Assembly (NCBI GenBank): GCA_021784785.1
Contig: JAJYHJ010000048.1
Span: 1 to 35,800 of the forward strand
Reading direction: 5' to 3'
From: Actinomycetes bacterium
GTDB taxonomy: Bacteria > Actinomycetota > Acidimicrobiia > Acidimicrobiales > Acidimicrobiaceae
Length of the DNA: 35,800 nt
A program made the translations under genes and the position numbers. Positions 1 to 8,616 of the stretch are shown piece after piece (the stretch's first letter is position 1; each line of letters begins with the position of its first letter). The notes below the pieces were generated by a model. The model worked only from the letters and a program-made list of their open reading frames with translations, had not been told where the DNA came from and made no database searches.

Positions 1-78
1 TATCTGCTTGGTCATTGTCATTGCCTCTTCCTCCAAAAGAGTAGATGTACAATGTTGACAACTCCGACAAATTGCCTA

Positions 79-426
79 AAATTCCCATTTCACAGTGAAA
101 CTCTGATGAGGGATACTAGAGCGCATGGAAGAGATCATGGGTTCAGTGTGCTCCGACTTTGAGTGCGAATTGGTGGAGTTCAACGGAGAATCAAACCATG
201 TGCACCTGTTGGTGAACTTCCCGCCAAAGGTTTCGGTATCAAGGCTGGTAAACAGTCTGAAAGGTGTTTCAGCCGTCGCCTTCGTCAAGAATTCCCCGAA
301 CTACGACAACACTACTGGCGCACTAACAAGCTTTGGTCTGGCTCATATTTTGCTGGATCTGTCGATGCGGCGCCAATTTCGATATTAAGCCAATACATCG
401 AGCAAGAGAATCGACCAGATACATAA
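79..426 (+). pseudogene. IS200/IS605 family transposase TnpA remnant (frameshifted)
   Basis: This is a decayed single-strand (Y1) transposase of the IS200/IS605 family. The stretch from 125 encodes MEEIMGSVCSDFECELVEF followed by NHVHLLVNFPPKVSVSRL, with the HUH motif (His-Val-His) at about 197-205. Near 272 the family sequence moves to another frame and continues RRLRQEFPELRQHYWR, then LWSGSYFAGSV and QYIEQENRP to a stop at 426. That last Tyr is where the family has its nucleophile. One lost C in the run at 270-274 would explain the shift. A second shift near 110 separates a weak N-terminal match (KFPFHSETLMRD, from 79). The usual start region is not recognisable, so no intact enzyme can be made. 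No tnpB is adjacent. The family call is confident; the left boundary is approximate. Confidence 0.82.
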
Positions 427-440
427 TTAGCGATTCACCA

Positions 441-456
441 CCGCCTTGAAGGACGG
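441..456 (+). repeat. Right-end hairpin of the IS200/IS605 remnant
   Basis: CCGCCTTGAAGGACGG can fold into a short imperfect hairpin (CCG-CCTT / AAGG-A-CGG, one bulge) just 15 bases after the tnpA remnant. IS200/IS605 elements carry such subterminal hairpins, which TnpA recognises. Position and sequence fit a right end, but the exact cleavage site is not defined here. Confidence 0.5.
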
Positions 457-527
457 GTACCCTCTCGCCGAGAAATGGTAGCGCTTTCGGAAGGTTTGCA
501 AACGAAGGGCTATCTTTGTGCACTGGA

Positions 528-549
528 TCGAACATGTGTTCGATAGACT
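528..549 (+). promoter_or_regulatory. LexA (SOS) box and -10 element of dnaE2
   Basis: TCGAACATGTGTTCGA at 528-543 has perfect 6-bp arms and matches the actinobacterial/B. subtilis LexA consensus CGAAC-N4-GTTCG. It is followed directly by TAGACT (544-549), a TAnnnT-type -10. Six bases later comes the GTG at 556, so transcription may start at the start codon itself (leaderless). LexA bound here would cover the core promoter. Confidence 0.85.
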
Positions 550-555
550 AACATT

Positions 556-3500
556 GTGTCGACTGAACGAGAAGATGGATATGCGGAACTTCATGCACAC
601 TCCAACTTTAGTTTTTTAGATGGAGTTTCTGACCCTTCGGATCTAATAGAAGAAGGGGAGCGATTAGGTATCTCCGCTATCGCTCTTACGGACCATAACG
701 GGTTCTATGGCGTAGTTAAGTTTTCAAAAGCCGCTCGAGATAGCTCGGTTACTCCACTTTATGGAGCAGAGATCAGTGTTGGAGCTTCAAAACCTAGGTC
801 TTTTGGGAACGACCCGGAGGGAGACCATCTGGTAATTTTGGCAAAAAGTCCTAAGGGATATGCGGATCTTTCATCACTTTTGACCCTTGGACATATGCGT
901 TCCCGCCAAAAAGGAGTATTTGAACTTACCTTTGATGACTTGGGAAACTTCTTCTCGAAAGAGTGGATCGTTCTAACTGGTTGTCGCAAGGGACCTCTAT
1001 CTAAAGCCCTCATCAGTACTGGACCAAGCGCTGTAGGTAAAGAGTTGTCGAGGTTGATTGAGGTATTTGGTAGGGATAGTGTAGTGGTGGAGTGTTGGGA
1101 CCATGGCGACCCCATAGACTACCCCAGGAACCAGGTGTTTGTTGAGCAAGCTGTACGTTTTGGGGTCAGGGTGGTAGCCACTGGTAATGTGCACTATGCA
1201 ACCTCGCAACAGGGCAGAGCGGCTCAGGTAGCGGCGGCTATTAGAGCCAATAAGACTCTGTCTGAGCTAGATGGGTGGTTACCCTCGGCTCATATGGCTT
1301 ACTTGCGTTCACCTAGTGAACAAAAAAAACGATTTAAACGGTTTCCTACTTTGGTAGAGGCCTCTTTGGAGATAGCGAAAGAATGCACCTTTGATCTTCG
1401 TCTAGTCTCTCCAAATTTGCCGAGGTTCTCAAAGGTAAAAGAAGTTAGCGAAGATGACTACTTGACTGAACTAGTTGAACAGTTTGCTCCTAGCAGATAT
1501 GGGACTCGTTCAAACGAAAGAGTAAAAGGTGCCTACAAACAGATGGACTACGAACTTCAGGTAATAAAACACCTAGGATTTGCTGGTTACTTTTTGGTGG
1601 TCTGGGACGTTGTTCAGTACTGTCGATCGGTGGATATTCTCTGCCAAGGACGTGGTTCGGCCGCAAACTCTGCCGTATGTTATGCTCTTGGAATAACGAA
1701 TGTAGATCCAGTCTCTTTGCGTCTACTTTTTGAGAGATTTCTATCTTCAGAGAGAGACGGCCCTCCTGATATCGATGTCGATATAGAAAGCAATAGACGA
1801 GAGGAAGTCATACAGTATGTGTACTCCAAGTACTCCCGTGATATGGCAGTTCAAGTTGCAAACGTTATTACCTATAGGAGCAGGTCTGTAATAAGAGACG
1901 TAGGTAGAGCTTTCGGATACGATGATGTGGTTATCGATGCTTGGAGTAAGTCATTAGATCATAGAGGATCTCTATATAGACAGCTTGAGGAGGCTCACGC
2001 AAGGGAGGACTTTTTGGCCTCTGTTCCTGAAGTTGTATCTGACATAGCTTCGGAGTTAGAGAACAATCCGAGACATCTTGGGATTCACTCAGGTGGAATG
2101 GTGATATGTGATCGCCCTATACGTTCTGTGTGTCCAGTGGAGTGGGCGCGAAAACAAAATAGATCTGTTTTGCAGTGGGATAAAGAAGACTGTGCCGAGA
2201 TTGGGCTGGTAAAGTTTGATCTCTTAGGCCTGGGTATGTTGTCTGCACTTCACGAAAGTATGGATCTGATCGGACGTTTTTATGGAGTAGCTGTTGATCT
2301 AGCTCTTTTGCCTCAAGAAGACGAGGTCTATGAGATGCTGTCTAAGGGGGACACCGTAGGTGTTTTTCAGGTTGAATCTAGAGCTCAGATGGCGACGCTG
2401 CCAAGACTAAAACCAAGGGAGTTCTACGATCTTGTGGTTGAGGTCGCTCTTATACGTCCAGGTCCGATACAGGGAGGATCTGTTCACCCTTATATACGTC
2501 GTCGCAACGGACAAGAAGAAGTTACTTATCTCCACCCTCTCTTGGAGAACTCGTTATCTAAAACCCTCGGCGTTCCCTTGTTTCAAGAACAACTTATGCA
2601 GATGGCGATAGACGTTGCGAACTTTTCGCCTCAAGAAGCAGACTTGTTACGCCAAGCGATGGGATCTAAGCGTTCGGGAGAAAAGATGGAGCAATTGCGT
2701 AAAAGATTTTATGACGGAATGCGCAACAACTCCATAGTAGGAGAAGTGGCTGATCAGATCTTCTCCAAAATGTCAGCTTTCGCCAACTTTGGATTTCCAG
2801 AGAGCCATTCAGCGTCGTTTGCTTATCTCGTGTACGCAAGTAGCTGGATGAAGCTTCACTATCCAGCAGCTTTTTGTGCTGGACTTCTTAGATCTCAACC
2901 TATGGGATTTTGGTCCCCAAATACTTTGGTTTCCGACGCTAGGCGTCACGGTGTACGTGTTCTAGCTCCAATGGTTGGACTATCTGAAGATCGCTGCTCT
3001 TTGGAATCACTGTCTAACTCCGATGAGCTTGCCGTAAGGCTGGGGATAGATCAGATTCATAGTATCGGAAGCGATGTAGCTAAGAGAATCTTTGAATATG
3101 GACCCTATGAGTCTGTATCTGATCTAGCTAGTAGGTGCTCTTTGAACGAGACGCAGCTGGCCTCTTTGGCAAAAGCCGGGGCTTTGGAGTTTGTAGATTC
3201 AGGACTGTCTCGACGTCAAAGCCTTTGGATGACAAAGGAGGCGGCTATTGGATCTAGGGAGAACCGCCTGCCATGGATGATAGATGATGCTCCCGTTCTT
3301 CCGGAGCTTACGCTTTATGATCGTTTCAACTTGGACATCTCTTACGTTGGGATAGTAGCCGATGGCCATCCTATGGAGTTGGTGAGAGAGAGACTCAATG
3401 GAAGAGTTGTTGCATCACGAGACCTTTTGGACATGAAGGATGGGACTAAAGTTGCAGTTGCGGGAGTTGTGACGCATCGGCAGAGACCTGAGACTGCCAA

Positions 3501-3717
3501 AGGAGTCACGTTCATAAGCCTTGAAGACGAATTTGGACTTATGAACGTGGTCTGCTCTGTTGGGGTATGGAAAAGATATAGAAGGTTAGCACGTTTCAAA
3601 AACGAACTCATCATAATAGGAAAACTTGAACGACAAGAAGATGTTATAAACATTGTGGCTTGGAGACTGGAACCTTTGAACTTTAACTCCTATGTAAAGC
3701 CGCGCAACTTTCACTAA
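556..3717 (+). CDS. dnaE2: Error-prone DNA polymerase DnaE2 (ImuC)
   Basis: C-family DNA polymerase, 1053 residues, the mutagenic translesion type that copies past lesions after DNA damage. The N-terminal PHP domain opens with YAELHAHSNFSFLDG and has ALTDHNGFYG, the DnaE2-style signature. The palm acidic motif PDIDVDIE puts catalytic Asp at 405 and 407, and the third Asp is in KFDLLGL at 555. Helix-hairpin-helix-type sequence follows at roughly 830-870 and an OB-fold at about 955-1030. Length is shorter than replicative DnaE1 (about 1150-1200), as usual for DnaE2. The GTG start has no Shine-Dalgarno sequence but sits six bases after a -10 element and 12 bases after a LexA box, so leaderless SOS-induced expression is likely. 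The usual partners ImuA and ImuB are not in this window. Confidence 0.93.
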   Translation: MSTEREDGYAELHAHSNFSFLDGVSDPSDLIEEGERLGISAIALTDHNGFYGVVKFSKAARDSSVTPLYGAEISVGASKPRSFGNDPEGDHLVILAKSPKGYADLSSLLTLGHMRSRQKGVFELTFDDLGNFFSKEWIVLTGCRKGPLSKALISTGPSAVGKELSRLIEVFGRDSVVVECWDHGDPIDYPRNQVFVEQAVRFGVRVVATGNVHYATSQQGRAAQVAAAIRANKTLSELDGWLPSAHMAYLRSPSEQKKRFKRFPTLVEASLEIAKECTFDLRLVSPNLPRFSKVKEVSEDDYLTELVEQFAPSRYGTRSNERVKGAYKQMDYELQVIKHLGFAGYFLVVWDVVQYCRSVDILCQGRGSAANSAVCYALGITNVDPVSLRLLFERFLSSERDGPPDIDVDIESNRREEVIQYVYSKYSRDMAVQVANVITYRSRSVIRDVGRAFGYDDVVIDAWSKSLDHRGSLYRQLEEAHAREDFLASVPEVVSDIASELENNPRHLGIHSGGMVICDRPIRSVCPVEWARKQNRSVLQWDKEDCAEIGLVKFDLLGLGMLSALHESMDLIGRFYGVAVDLALLPQEDEVYEMLSKGDTVGVFQVESRAQMATLPRLKPREFYDLVVEVALIRPGPIQGGSVHPYIRRRNGQEEVTYLHPLLENSLSKTLGVPLFQEQLMQMAIDVANFSPQEADLLRQAMGSKRSGEKMEQLRKRFYDGMRNNSIVGEVADQIFSKMSAFANFGFPESHSASFAYLVYASSWMKLHYPAAFCAGLLRSQPMGFWSPNTLVSDARRHGVRVLAPMVGLSEDRCSLESLSNSDELAVRLGIDQIHSIGSDVAKRIFEYGPYESVSDLASRCSLNETQLASLAKAGALEFVDSGLSRRQSLWMTKEAAIGSRENRLPWMIDDAPVLPELTLYDRFNLDISYVGIVADGHPMELVRERLNGRVVASRDLLDMKDGTKVAVAGVVTHRQRPETAKGVTFISLEDEFGLMNVVCSVGVWKRYRRLARFKNELIIIGKLERQEDVINIVAWRLEPLNFNSYVKPRNFH

Positions 3718-3732
3718 GAACTTCATCTAGCT

Positions 3733-3760
3733 AAACCAATTGATCAAGATCGATTGGTTT
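3733..3760 (+). terminator. Inverted repeat after dnaE2, possible terminator
   Basis: AAACCAAT (3733-3740) and ATTGGTTT (3753-3760) flank GATCAAGATC, giving a stem of up to 13 bp with one wobble and a very small loop, 16 bases after the dnaE2 stop. The right arm ends in TTT but no longer T-tract follows, so it is only a weak candidate for an intrinsic terminator. Confidence 0.45.
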
Positions 3761-4490
3761 ACGTGCATAAAGAATACAATGAGTTCAGAGAAAGAACGCT
3801 ACCAGCCTTTCCTGACTCTATGAACCGTCTTTCTGTCGAGTTTTCTACGGTAGTGCCGTAGTGCTCGTTTGAGGATTCTTTTCAATGTACTCCTCCAAGT
3901 CATTAGCAAGGAACTGCCAGCATTCAATCGTCCATAAGTTCCTCAATGTTTCAACTACTGTATAAGATAGCTTCCCAAAACTCCAGGGTTTATGGATTTT
4001 AGCTGTGAACATCGACAAACTCTCATAATTTTGACAAGCGCTCGGACTCGGAGATTTAAACGCTAATGGTACCTCGAAGACGATCTGTTGAGAGTTTTAG
4101 TCGGTATCTTCTGCGAATTATTTCTTGTCAGGTATATGGTCAACCGTGAACCTATTAAGACTCTACCACTCAATATGTCATGAACCATGAGCGAGTTTTT
4201 AGGTGGCTAATTTGATCAGAACATTCCTGAAGTATTCACCGACGTAACGTTATATGGTGCTAAGGACGGTAGCAGCTTGGGCGGCGTAGTGTAAGTACCA
4301 GGTCCGTGTCCTGTCTGGAAACTACAACGGCGGATGGATCTATAAGGACGGGGAATGCAGTGAACGACGCAGACATCACTTGATGTCCCAGAGACCTGCC
4401 AATATGTAAATGCTTGGCAGTCTGTCAGCGTCATTACTGAGTTCCCTTTAAGATGGAGAGATCAGCAGTCCTCAGTTGTCTAAACAGAGT
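3761..4490. other. Non-coding stretch between dnaE2 and dxs
   Basis: About 730 bases with no recognisable gene on either strand. The longest open frame, 72 codons on the minus strand at 4216-4434, has no domain, no ribosome site and an unnatural composition. dnaE2 and dxs converge on this stretch, so it should hold both 3' ends. It could be old decayed sequence, but nothing identifies a source. Confidence 0.5.
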
Positions 4491-6425
4491 TCACTGGAAT
4501 GGTAGTTGATTAATAGCTCCGCGCAGGGCATGCGATCTGAGGACTTCGTGAATTTTTGAAAGGATGCCAGTGGTATCTAGCCCAGCGACGGTAAGAATCT
4601 CATCGGGATCGCCGTGAGCTATAAACTCAAGTGGGATGCCATAGTTACGCACGTCGACTTGGGGATTCATATCTTTAATCGCATGAGCGATAAAGTCACC
4701 TGCTCCACCGTTTGTGAAGCCGTCTTCGAAGGTCAATACTGCGTTATATCGAGACAGGTCTGAGATCATATCGGGATCGTAGGGCTTGATGCATCTAGGA
4801 TCCCAAAGCGTAATGGAGATACCTTCACGTGCAAGCTCTAATACTGCCTTGTAGGCTGGAAGTAGGAGCTTCCCGATAGCGACGATGGCTAGTTCTCCTG
4901 TTCCTTCTACCACTTTTCGGGACTGAACTCCTTCTCCTATTCCTCCAGCAACCTCTATTGGCCCCGGAGTCTTGGGAAAGCGTATCGCTGCAGGACCTGG
5001 CAGTGAAAGAGCGGTATCCATCATGGAAGAAAGTTCTCTAAGGGAACTGGGCGCAAATACCACGAGCTCGGGGATGGATAACATCTGGACCAGATCTAAG
5101 ACGCCGTGATGTGATGGTCCGTCGTCTCCGGTGATTCCAGCTCGATCGATGATGAAACATACCGGTAGCTTGTGGAGGGCAACGTCCAGGTTTACCTGAT
5201 CAAATGCTCTTGATAAAAAGGTTGAATAGATGGCAACTACTGGACGTAATCCGCCCATCGCCATACCTGCAGCACTGGTGACTGCGTGTTGCTCTGCGAT
5301 TCCTACGTCGAAAAAGCGATCTGGGTATGCCTGCGAGAAGGGTAGAAGACCGGTAGGTGCAGGCATGGCTGCTGTTATTGCAACTACCTCGGGCCGCTGA
5401 CTTGCTATCTCAAGGAGGTGCTTGGAGAAGGTTTCCGTGTAGGAGCCGCTAGTCTCTTCGTCCCATTTTGATGAAGTTTTTCGTACCTTCAGATCATGTA
5501 AGCGGTTGATCTCATCGTCTTCAGCTGGAGGGTACCCTCGACCTTTTTGAGTTAGAACGTGGACAACAATCGGTCCTTTCCACTCCTTGGACCCTTGTAG
5601 TGCATACTCAAGCTCTGCTACGTCGTGTCCATCTACGGGACCAGCATATCTTACGCCTAATGCCTCAAAAAACACTCGAGGTTCTATAGCCTCTCTGAGG
5701 GCCGTGGTGAGGCCAGACCAAGACGACGCTGCGATGCCACCTACAGCTGGAATCTCAGATATGACTTTTCCTAGTCGGTTTCGAGCTTGCATATAAGAAG
5801 GGTGAAGTCGTATTTTCGTAATGGATTGAGATAGTCGCGAGATAGTTGGAGCATACGACCTTCCGTTATCGTTCCAGATGATAATTATGTTGGACTGGGA
5901 GTGTCCAATGTTGTTTAGCGCCTCATAGGCCATTCCACCAGTAAGGGCGCCGTCACCCACGACCGCAACAACACGACGAGTTGGGTCTATGGAGAGCGAT
6001 CGGTTGGCCTCTCCAACCATCGGCCCTCGTCCGAGTCTCATAGACGCAGCAAATCCATACGCATAACTCAAGGCGGTTGACGCATGGGAGTTCTCGATCC
6101 AGTCATGCTCTGACTCTGCTCGCTTGGGATATCCAGACATCCCTCCCGAGGATCGTAAGCTTTGAAACTCTTCCGCTCTGCCTGTTAGCAGCTTGTGGAT
6201 ATATGCTTGGTGACCAGTGTCGAAGAGTAGGATATCTTTTGGGGATTCAAAGACTCTGTGTAAAGCTACTGTGAGTTCTACGACACCTAGATTAGAGCCT
6301 AGATGCCCGCCATGAGTTGTCACCGTCTCTATTAGGAACTCTCGAAGCTCCTGACATAGCTCATCGATTTGAGAATACTCTAGATCTTTGATATCAGAAG
6401 GGGATGAAACCTTCTCTAGCCACAT
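4491..6425 (-). CDS. dxs: 1-deoxy-D-xylulose-5-phosphate synthase
   Basis: Thiamine-diphosphate enzyme that condenses pyruvate and glyceraldehyde 3-phosphate to DXP, the first step of the MEP isoprenoid pathway, which also feeds thiamine and pyridoxal synthesis. The 644-residue length is normal. Visible motifs are HGGHLGSNLG (from residue 38), GHQAYIHK (from 71), the TPP/Mg motif GDGALTGG (157-164) with NDNG at 185-188, and DVGIAEQH, whose Glu378 is the expected cofactor-activating residue. The typical actinobacterial ENSHASTALSYA replaces the GHSST of proteobacteria. The ATG at 6425 has AGGAG about six bases upstream. The membrane-protein gene lies upstream on the same strand, 94 bases away, so co-transcription is possible. 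Confidence 0.96.
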   Translation of the reverse strand: MWLEKVSSPSDIKDLEYSQIDELCQELREFLIETVTTHGGHLGSNLGVVELTVALHRVFESPKDILLFDTGHQAYIHKLLTGRAEEFQSLRSSGGMSGYPKRAESEHDWIENSHASTALSYAYGFAASMRLGRGPMVGEANRSLSIDPTRRVVAVVGDGALTGGMAYEALNNIGHSQSNIIIIWNDNGRSYAPTISRLSQSITKIRLHPSYMQARNRLGKVISEIPAVGGIAASSWSGLTTALREAIEPRVFFEALGVRYAGPVDGHDVAELEYALQGSKEWKGPIVVHVLTQKGRGYPPAEDDEINRLHDLKVRKTSSKWDEETSGSYTETFSKHLLEIASQRPEVVAITAAMPAPTGLLPFSQAYPDRFFDVGIAEQHAVTSAAGMAMGGLRPVVAIYSTFLSRAFDQVNLDVALHKLPVCFIIDRAGITGDDGPSHHGVLDLVQMLSIPELVVFAPSSLRELSSMMDTALSLPGPAAIRFPKTPGPIEVAGGIGEGVQSRKVVEGTGELAIVAIGKLLLPAYKAVLELAREGISITLWDPRCIKPYDPDMISDLSRYNAVLTFEDGFTNGGAGDFIAHAIKDMNPQVDVRNYGIPLEFIAHGDPDEILTVAGLDTTGILSKIHEVLRSHALRGAINQLPFQ

Positions 6426-6519
6426 AAAAACTCCTAGTTCCCTCTGAACCCGGACAGGTATAGTGTAAGGGTATAGAGATATCTTAACCTCTAAGAAGAT
6501 GTTAGTGGCAACGACCTAC

Positions 6520-8313
6520 TCACGAACTCTTACAGCTTATGCCCTTTTGACTTGCAAGAGAGTCCCTAACAGTGTTCATAAACGTACTCCACTTGAACTC
6601 AAAGTGTAAGGTATCTACCCCTGCTTTGGCACCTTTCCAAAGAGTTTGCCCTGCTCGCAAGTAAGATACGCAGCCTGATGAAGGTACGAAGTAAGGGGAG
6701 AAGTTGATGTTAACTACTAAAGGACGAGACGTTTCTACCTTTATTTTGAGTTCGGAGAGGCCCAAGAAGATTGTGCGAGTGCCACTGCTTACCAGTGGTG
6801 TCGGATTTTTTATTTTGTATATCCTTACGTCTTTATCTCTAAACACTAGAGTTAAAAAGGAGTGCGGTGAGCCGAGCAACTTAGCTTCATCGCTTGCTGA
6901 AAAGTCATAAGGTCCTTGTGTGAGTACAATGTACGCCGCAGATACCTCACTTAACCACGTTTTGTAGGCGCTAATGGAGAGGTGAGTCCTATATAGGAGT
7001 TTGTTTTCTGGGAAGTCTGCTTGTCGAAACCATCCCCTTACGAGCGGAATCGAGGCTCTTGGAAGATAATAGGCTTCCGCGTGAGTGGGTGTATCGACTA
7101 CCTCGACCCGTTGGCCGGGGTCAATGTGTGTCTTCAGGTAGGCAATGACTGGCTTCCAGTAGCGATAGTTACCTTGATCATAGGCTTGAGCAACGTCAAG
7201 AAGTGGTCCAGATACCTCGGTGAAGGTCCAATACGAAGAGATCACAACTAACGCTAGCTTGGCTAGTGTCCACCGAAGTGTCCCTTGTCGTTGCGGAAGA
7301 GCCCCTGTCTTGTCCCGTCTCAGGTGGGCTCTTTGAGCTTGAGCGCGAACGATTACCATAATTGAAAGTGGGAGCGATATCTCGGAGATCTTGTTGAGAT
7401 TGGCGCCGATAGGAGTAGGAACCACCATAAGCACGAGCGCTGTTAAAAGGTATAACAATGATCCAACCACCACAAGGCGTTGGAATGCGTCTCGTTCACT
7501 CCACTTCGTTGAATGCGGTGTTGATGCGAGCAGGACGAGCAGTACGAATACGACGATGATTACGAAGTCGGAGAGGAAAAATGGATAGAAATTTTGAGTA
7601 GGAAAGCCAAGACTTATTACGAATACGATCCCTACCTCAATAGCTAGCACAACTAGATAGAAGGAGAGGAACCTCTTTGAGCCGGCTATCAGACTTCGAG
7701 AAAAAGATAAAGATGTTTCAAGTGCACGGCTAGATCTGTCACTAAATGGATCTATCAATTGATAGCTCACGATAGAGATAGCAAAGAACCCAACGGCAAG
7801 AGGAGACGAGAGTAAAGCTAATATCGTGGCGATGAGGAACGTGATTTTCTTGTTCTTCAGATACGTTAAAGTGGCGACGGTGATAGATGCGCAGCCTAAG
7901 ACGTAAGGAACGTCACCGCTTTCAACAACAAACGGCCAGACGAAAAAGAGTATTTGCGTTGCAAGTCTTGTTTTGGAACTCCCGATACTTCTATCTATTT
8001 GCACTACGAAATATAAAGTGACGGCTATACCAACCAACTCAGTAAGACGAAGTCCTAGGACCGATGCTGCTACGTATGGCAGGATTGAGTATCCGACAAA
8101 CGAGTAGGTTCCCTCGTACCAGAGATTGTTCCAAAGACTCAGTCCATGGTGGTCAAAGATGTGGAGGTAGAAGTAGTGTGCAAAGATGTCGGTACCTGGT
8201 GGCCCTAGATATAAAAGCGCAACCGCTTCAACTAAACCAAGAACCGCGGGTACGACAACGTTTCGGTCGTAGGGTCTCCGTGTGGACGTAGCATCTATTC
8301 GTTTTTGTGTTAT
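6520..8313 (-). CDS. Polytopic membrane protein, GT-C glycosyltransferase-like; start codon unresolved
   Basis: Large integral membrane protein with many hydrophobic segments in its first two thirds and an extracytoplasmic C-terminal domain (VEVVDTPTHAEAYYLPR, then PLVRGWFRQADF, and YIVLTQGPYDFS). This is the pattern of uncharacterised actinobacterial GT-C-like proteins; the substrate is unknown. The first ATG/GTG/TTG is the TTG at 8037, giving 505 residues. The same frame stays open to a stop at 8332-8334, and this extra part is plainly protein-like: RPYDRNVVVPAVLGLVEAVA is a first membrane helix, then GPPGTDIFAHYFYLHIFDHH and SLWNNLWYEGTYSFVGYSIL. It contains no ATG, GTG or TTG. I set the start at an ATA at 8313 preceded by GAGG, giving 597 residues. 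A frameshift, sequencing error or decayed start is equally possible. Confidence 0.65.
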   Translation of the reverse strand: MTQKRIDATSTRRPYDRNVVVPAVLGLVEAVALLYLGPPGTDIFAHYFYLHIFDHHGLSLWNNLWYEGTYSFVGYSILPYVAASVLGLRLTELVGIAVTLYFVVQIDRSIGSSKTRLATQILFFVWPFVVESGDVPYVLGCASITVATLTYLKNKKITFLIATILALLSSPLAVGFFAISIVSYQLIDPFSDRSSRALETSLSFSRSLIAGSKRFLSFYLVVLAIEVGIVFVISLGFPTQNFYPFFLSDFVIIVVFVLLVLLASTPHSTKWSERDAFQRLVVVGSLLYLLTALVLMVVPTPIGANLNKISEISLPLSIMVIVRAQAQRAHLRRDKTGALPQRQGTLRWTLAKLALVVISSYWTFTEVSGPLLDVAQAYDQGNYRYWKPVIAYLKTHIDPGQRVEVVDTPTHAEAYYLPRASIPLVRGWFRQADFPENKLLYRTHLSISAYKTWLSEVSAAYIVLTQGPYDFSASDEAKLLGSPHSFLTLVFRDKDVRIYKIKNPTPLVSSGTRTIFLGLSELKIKVETSRPLVVNINFSPYFVPSSGCVSYLRAGQTLWKGAKAGVDTLHFEFKWSTFMNTVRDSLASQKGISCKSS

Positions 8314-8508
8314 CTTTGATCCTCGTGCCTTTTATAAGTGACAATGGGTTTGCTTTCACTATAGTTTTTAGCACCTGTTGCATTAATATAAAGATGTAAT
8401 CGTGCCTGGAGGTAGCAGATTGCTCTTTGACTCTAATGTCAGTGGATGGAAGCTGCGGACCAGGCATAAGATATTGCGTCACGATCCGATTTAATTTAAT
8501 AAAAATTA

Positions 8509-8537
8509 TTGACCGAGGCGTATTGCGTATCTTTCTA
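8509..8537 (+). promoter_or_regulatory. Possible promoter of the MDR oxidoreductase
   Basis: TTGACC at 8509-8514 is a good -35, preceded by an A/T-rich run (8490-8508) that resembles an UP element. About 17 bases later the -10 is poor (TTTCTA). Transcription would start upstream of 8617. Confidence 0.3.
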
Positions 8538-8616
8538 AAGATGGTCTACGCTTCATTCCAGTTAGATGGATCAAACTAAATGTAAGCAACTACTGGGATA
8601 TTTGGAGAGGATGGTA

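Noticed and set aside
4216-4434. 72-codon open frame on the minus strand between dnaE2 and dxs
   Set aside because: No domain, no ribosome site, biased composition and no conserved-looking motif; treated as chance.
8228-8482. 84-codon minus-strand frame overlapping the membrane-protein N-terminus
   Set aside because: It is out of frame with the family-like sequence and has no recognisable content, though its TTG near 8346 could matter if a frameshift is confirmed.
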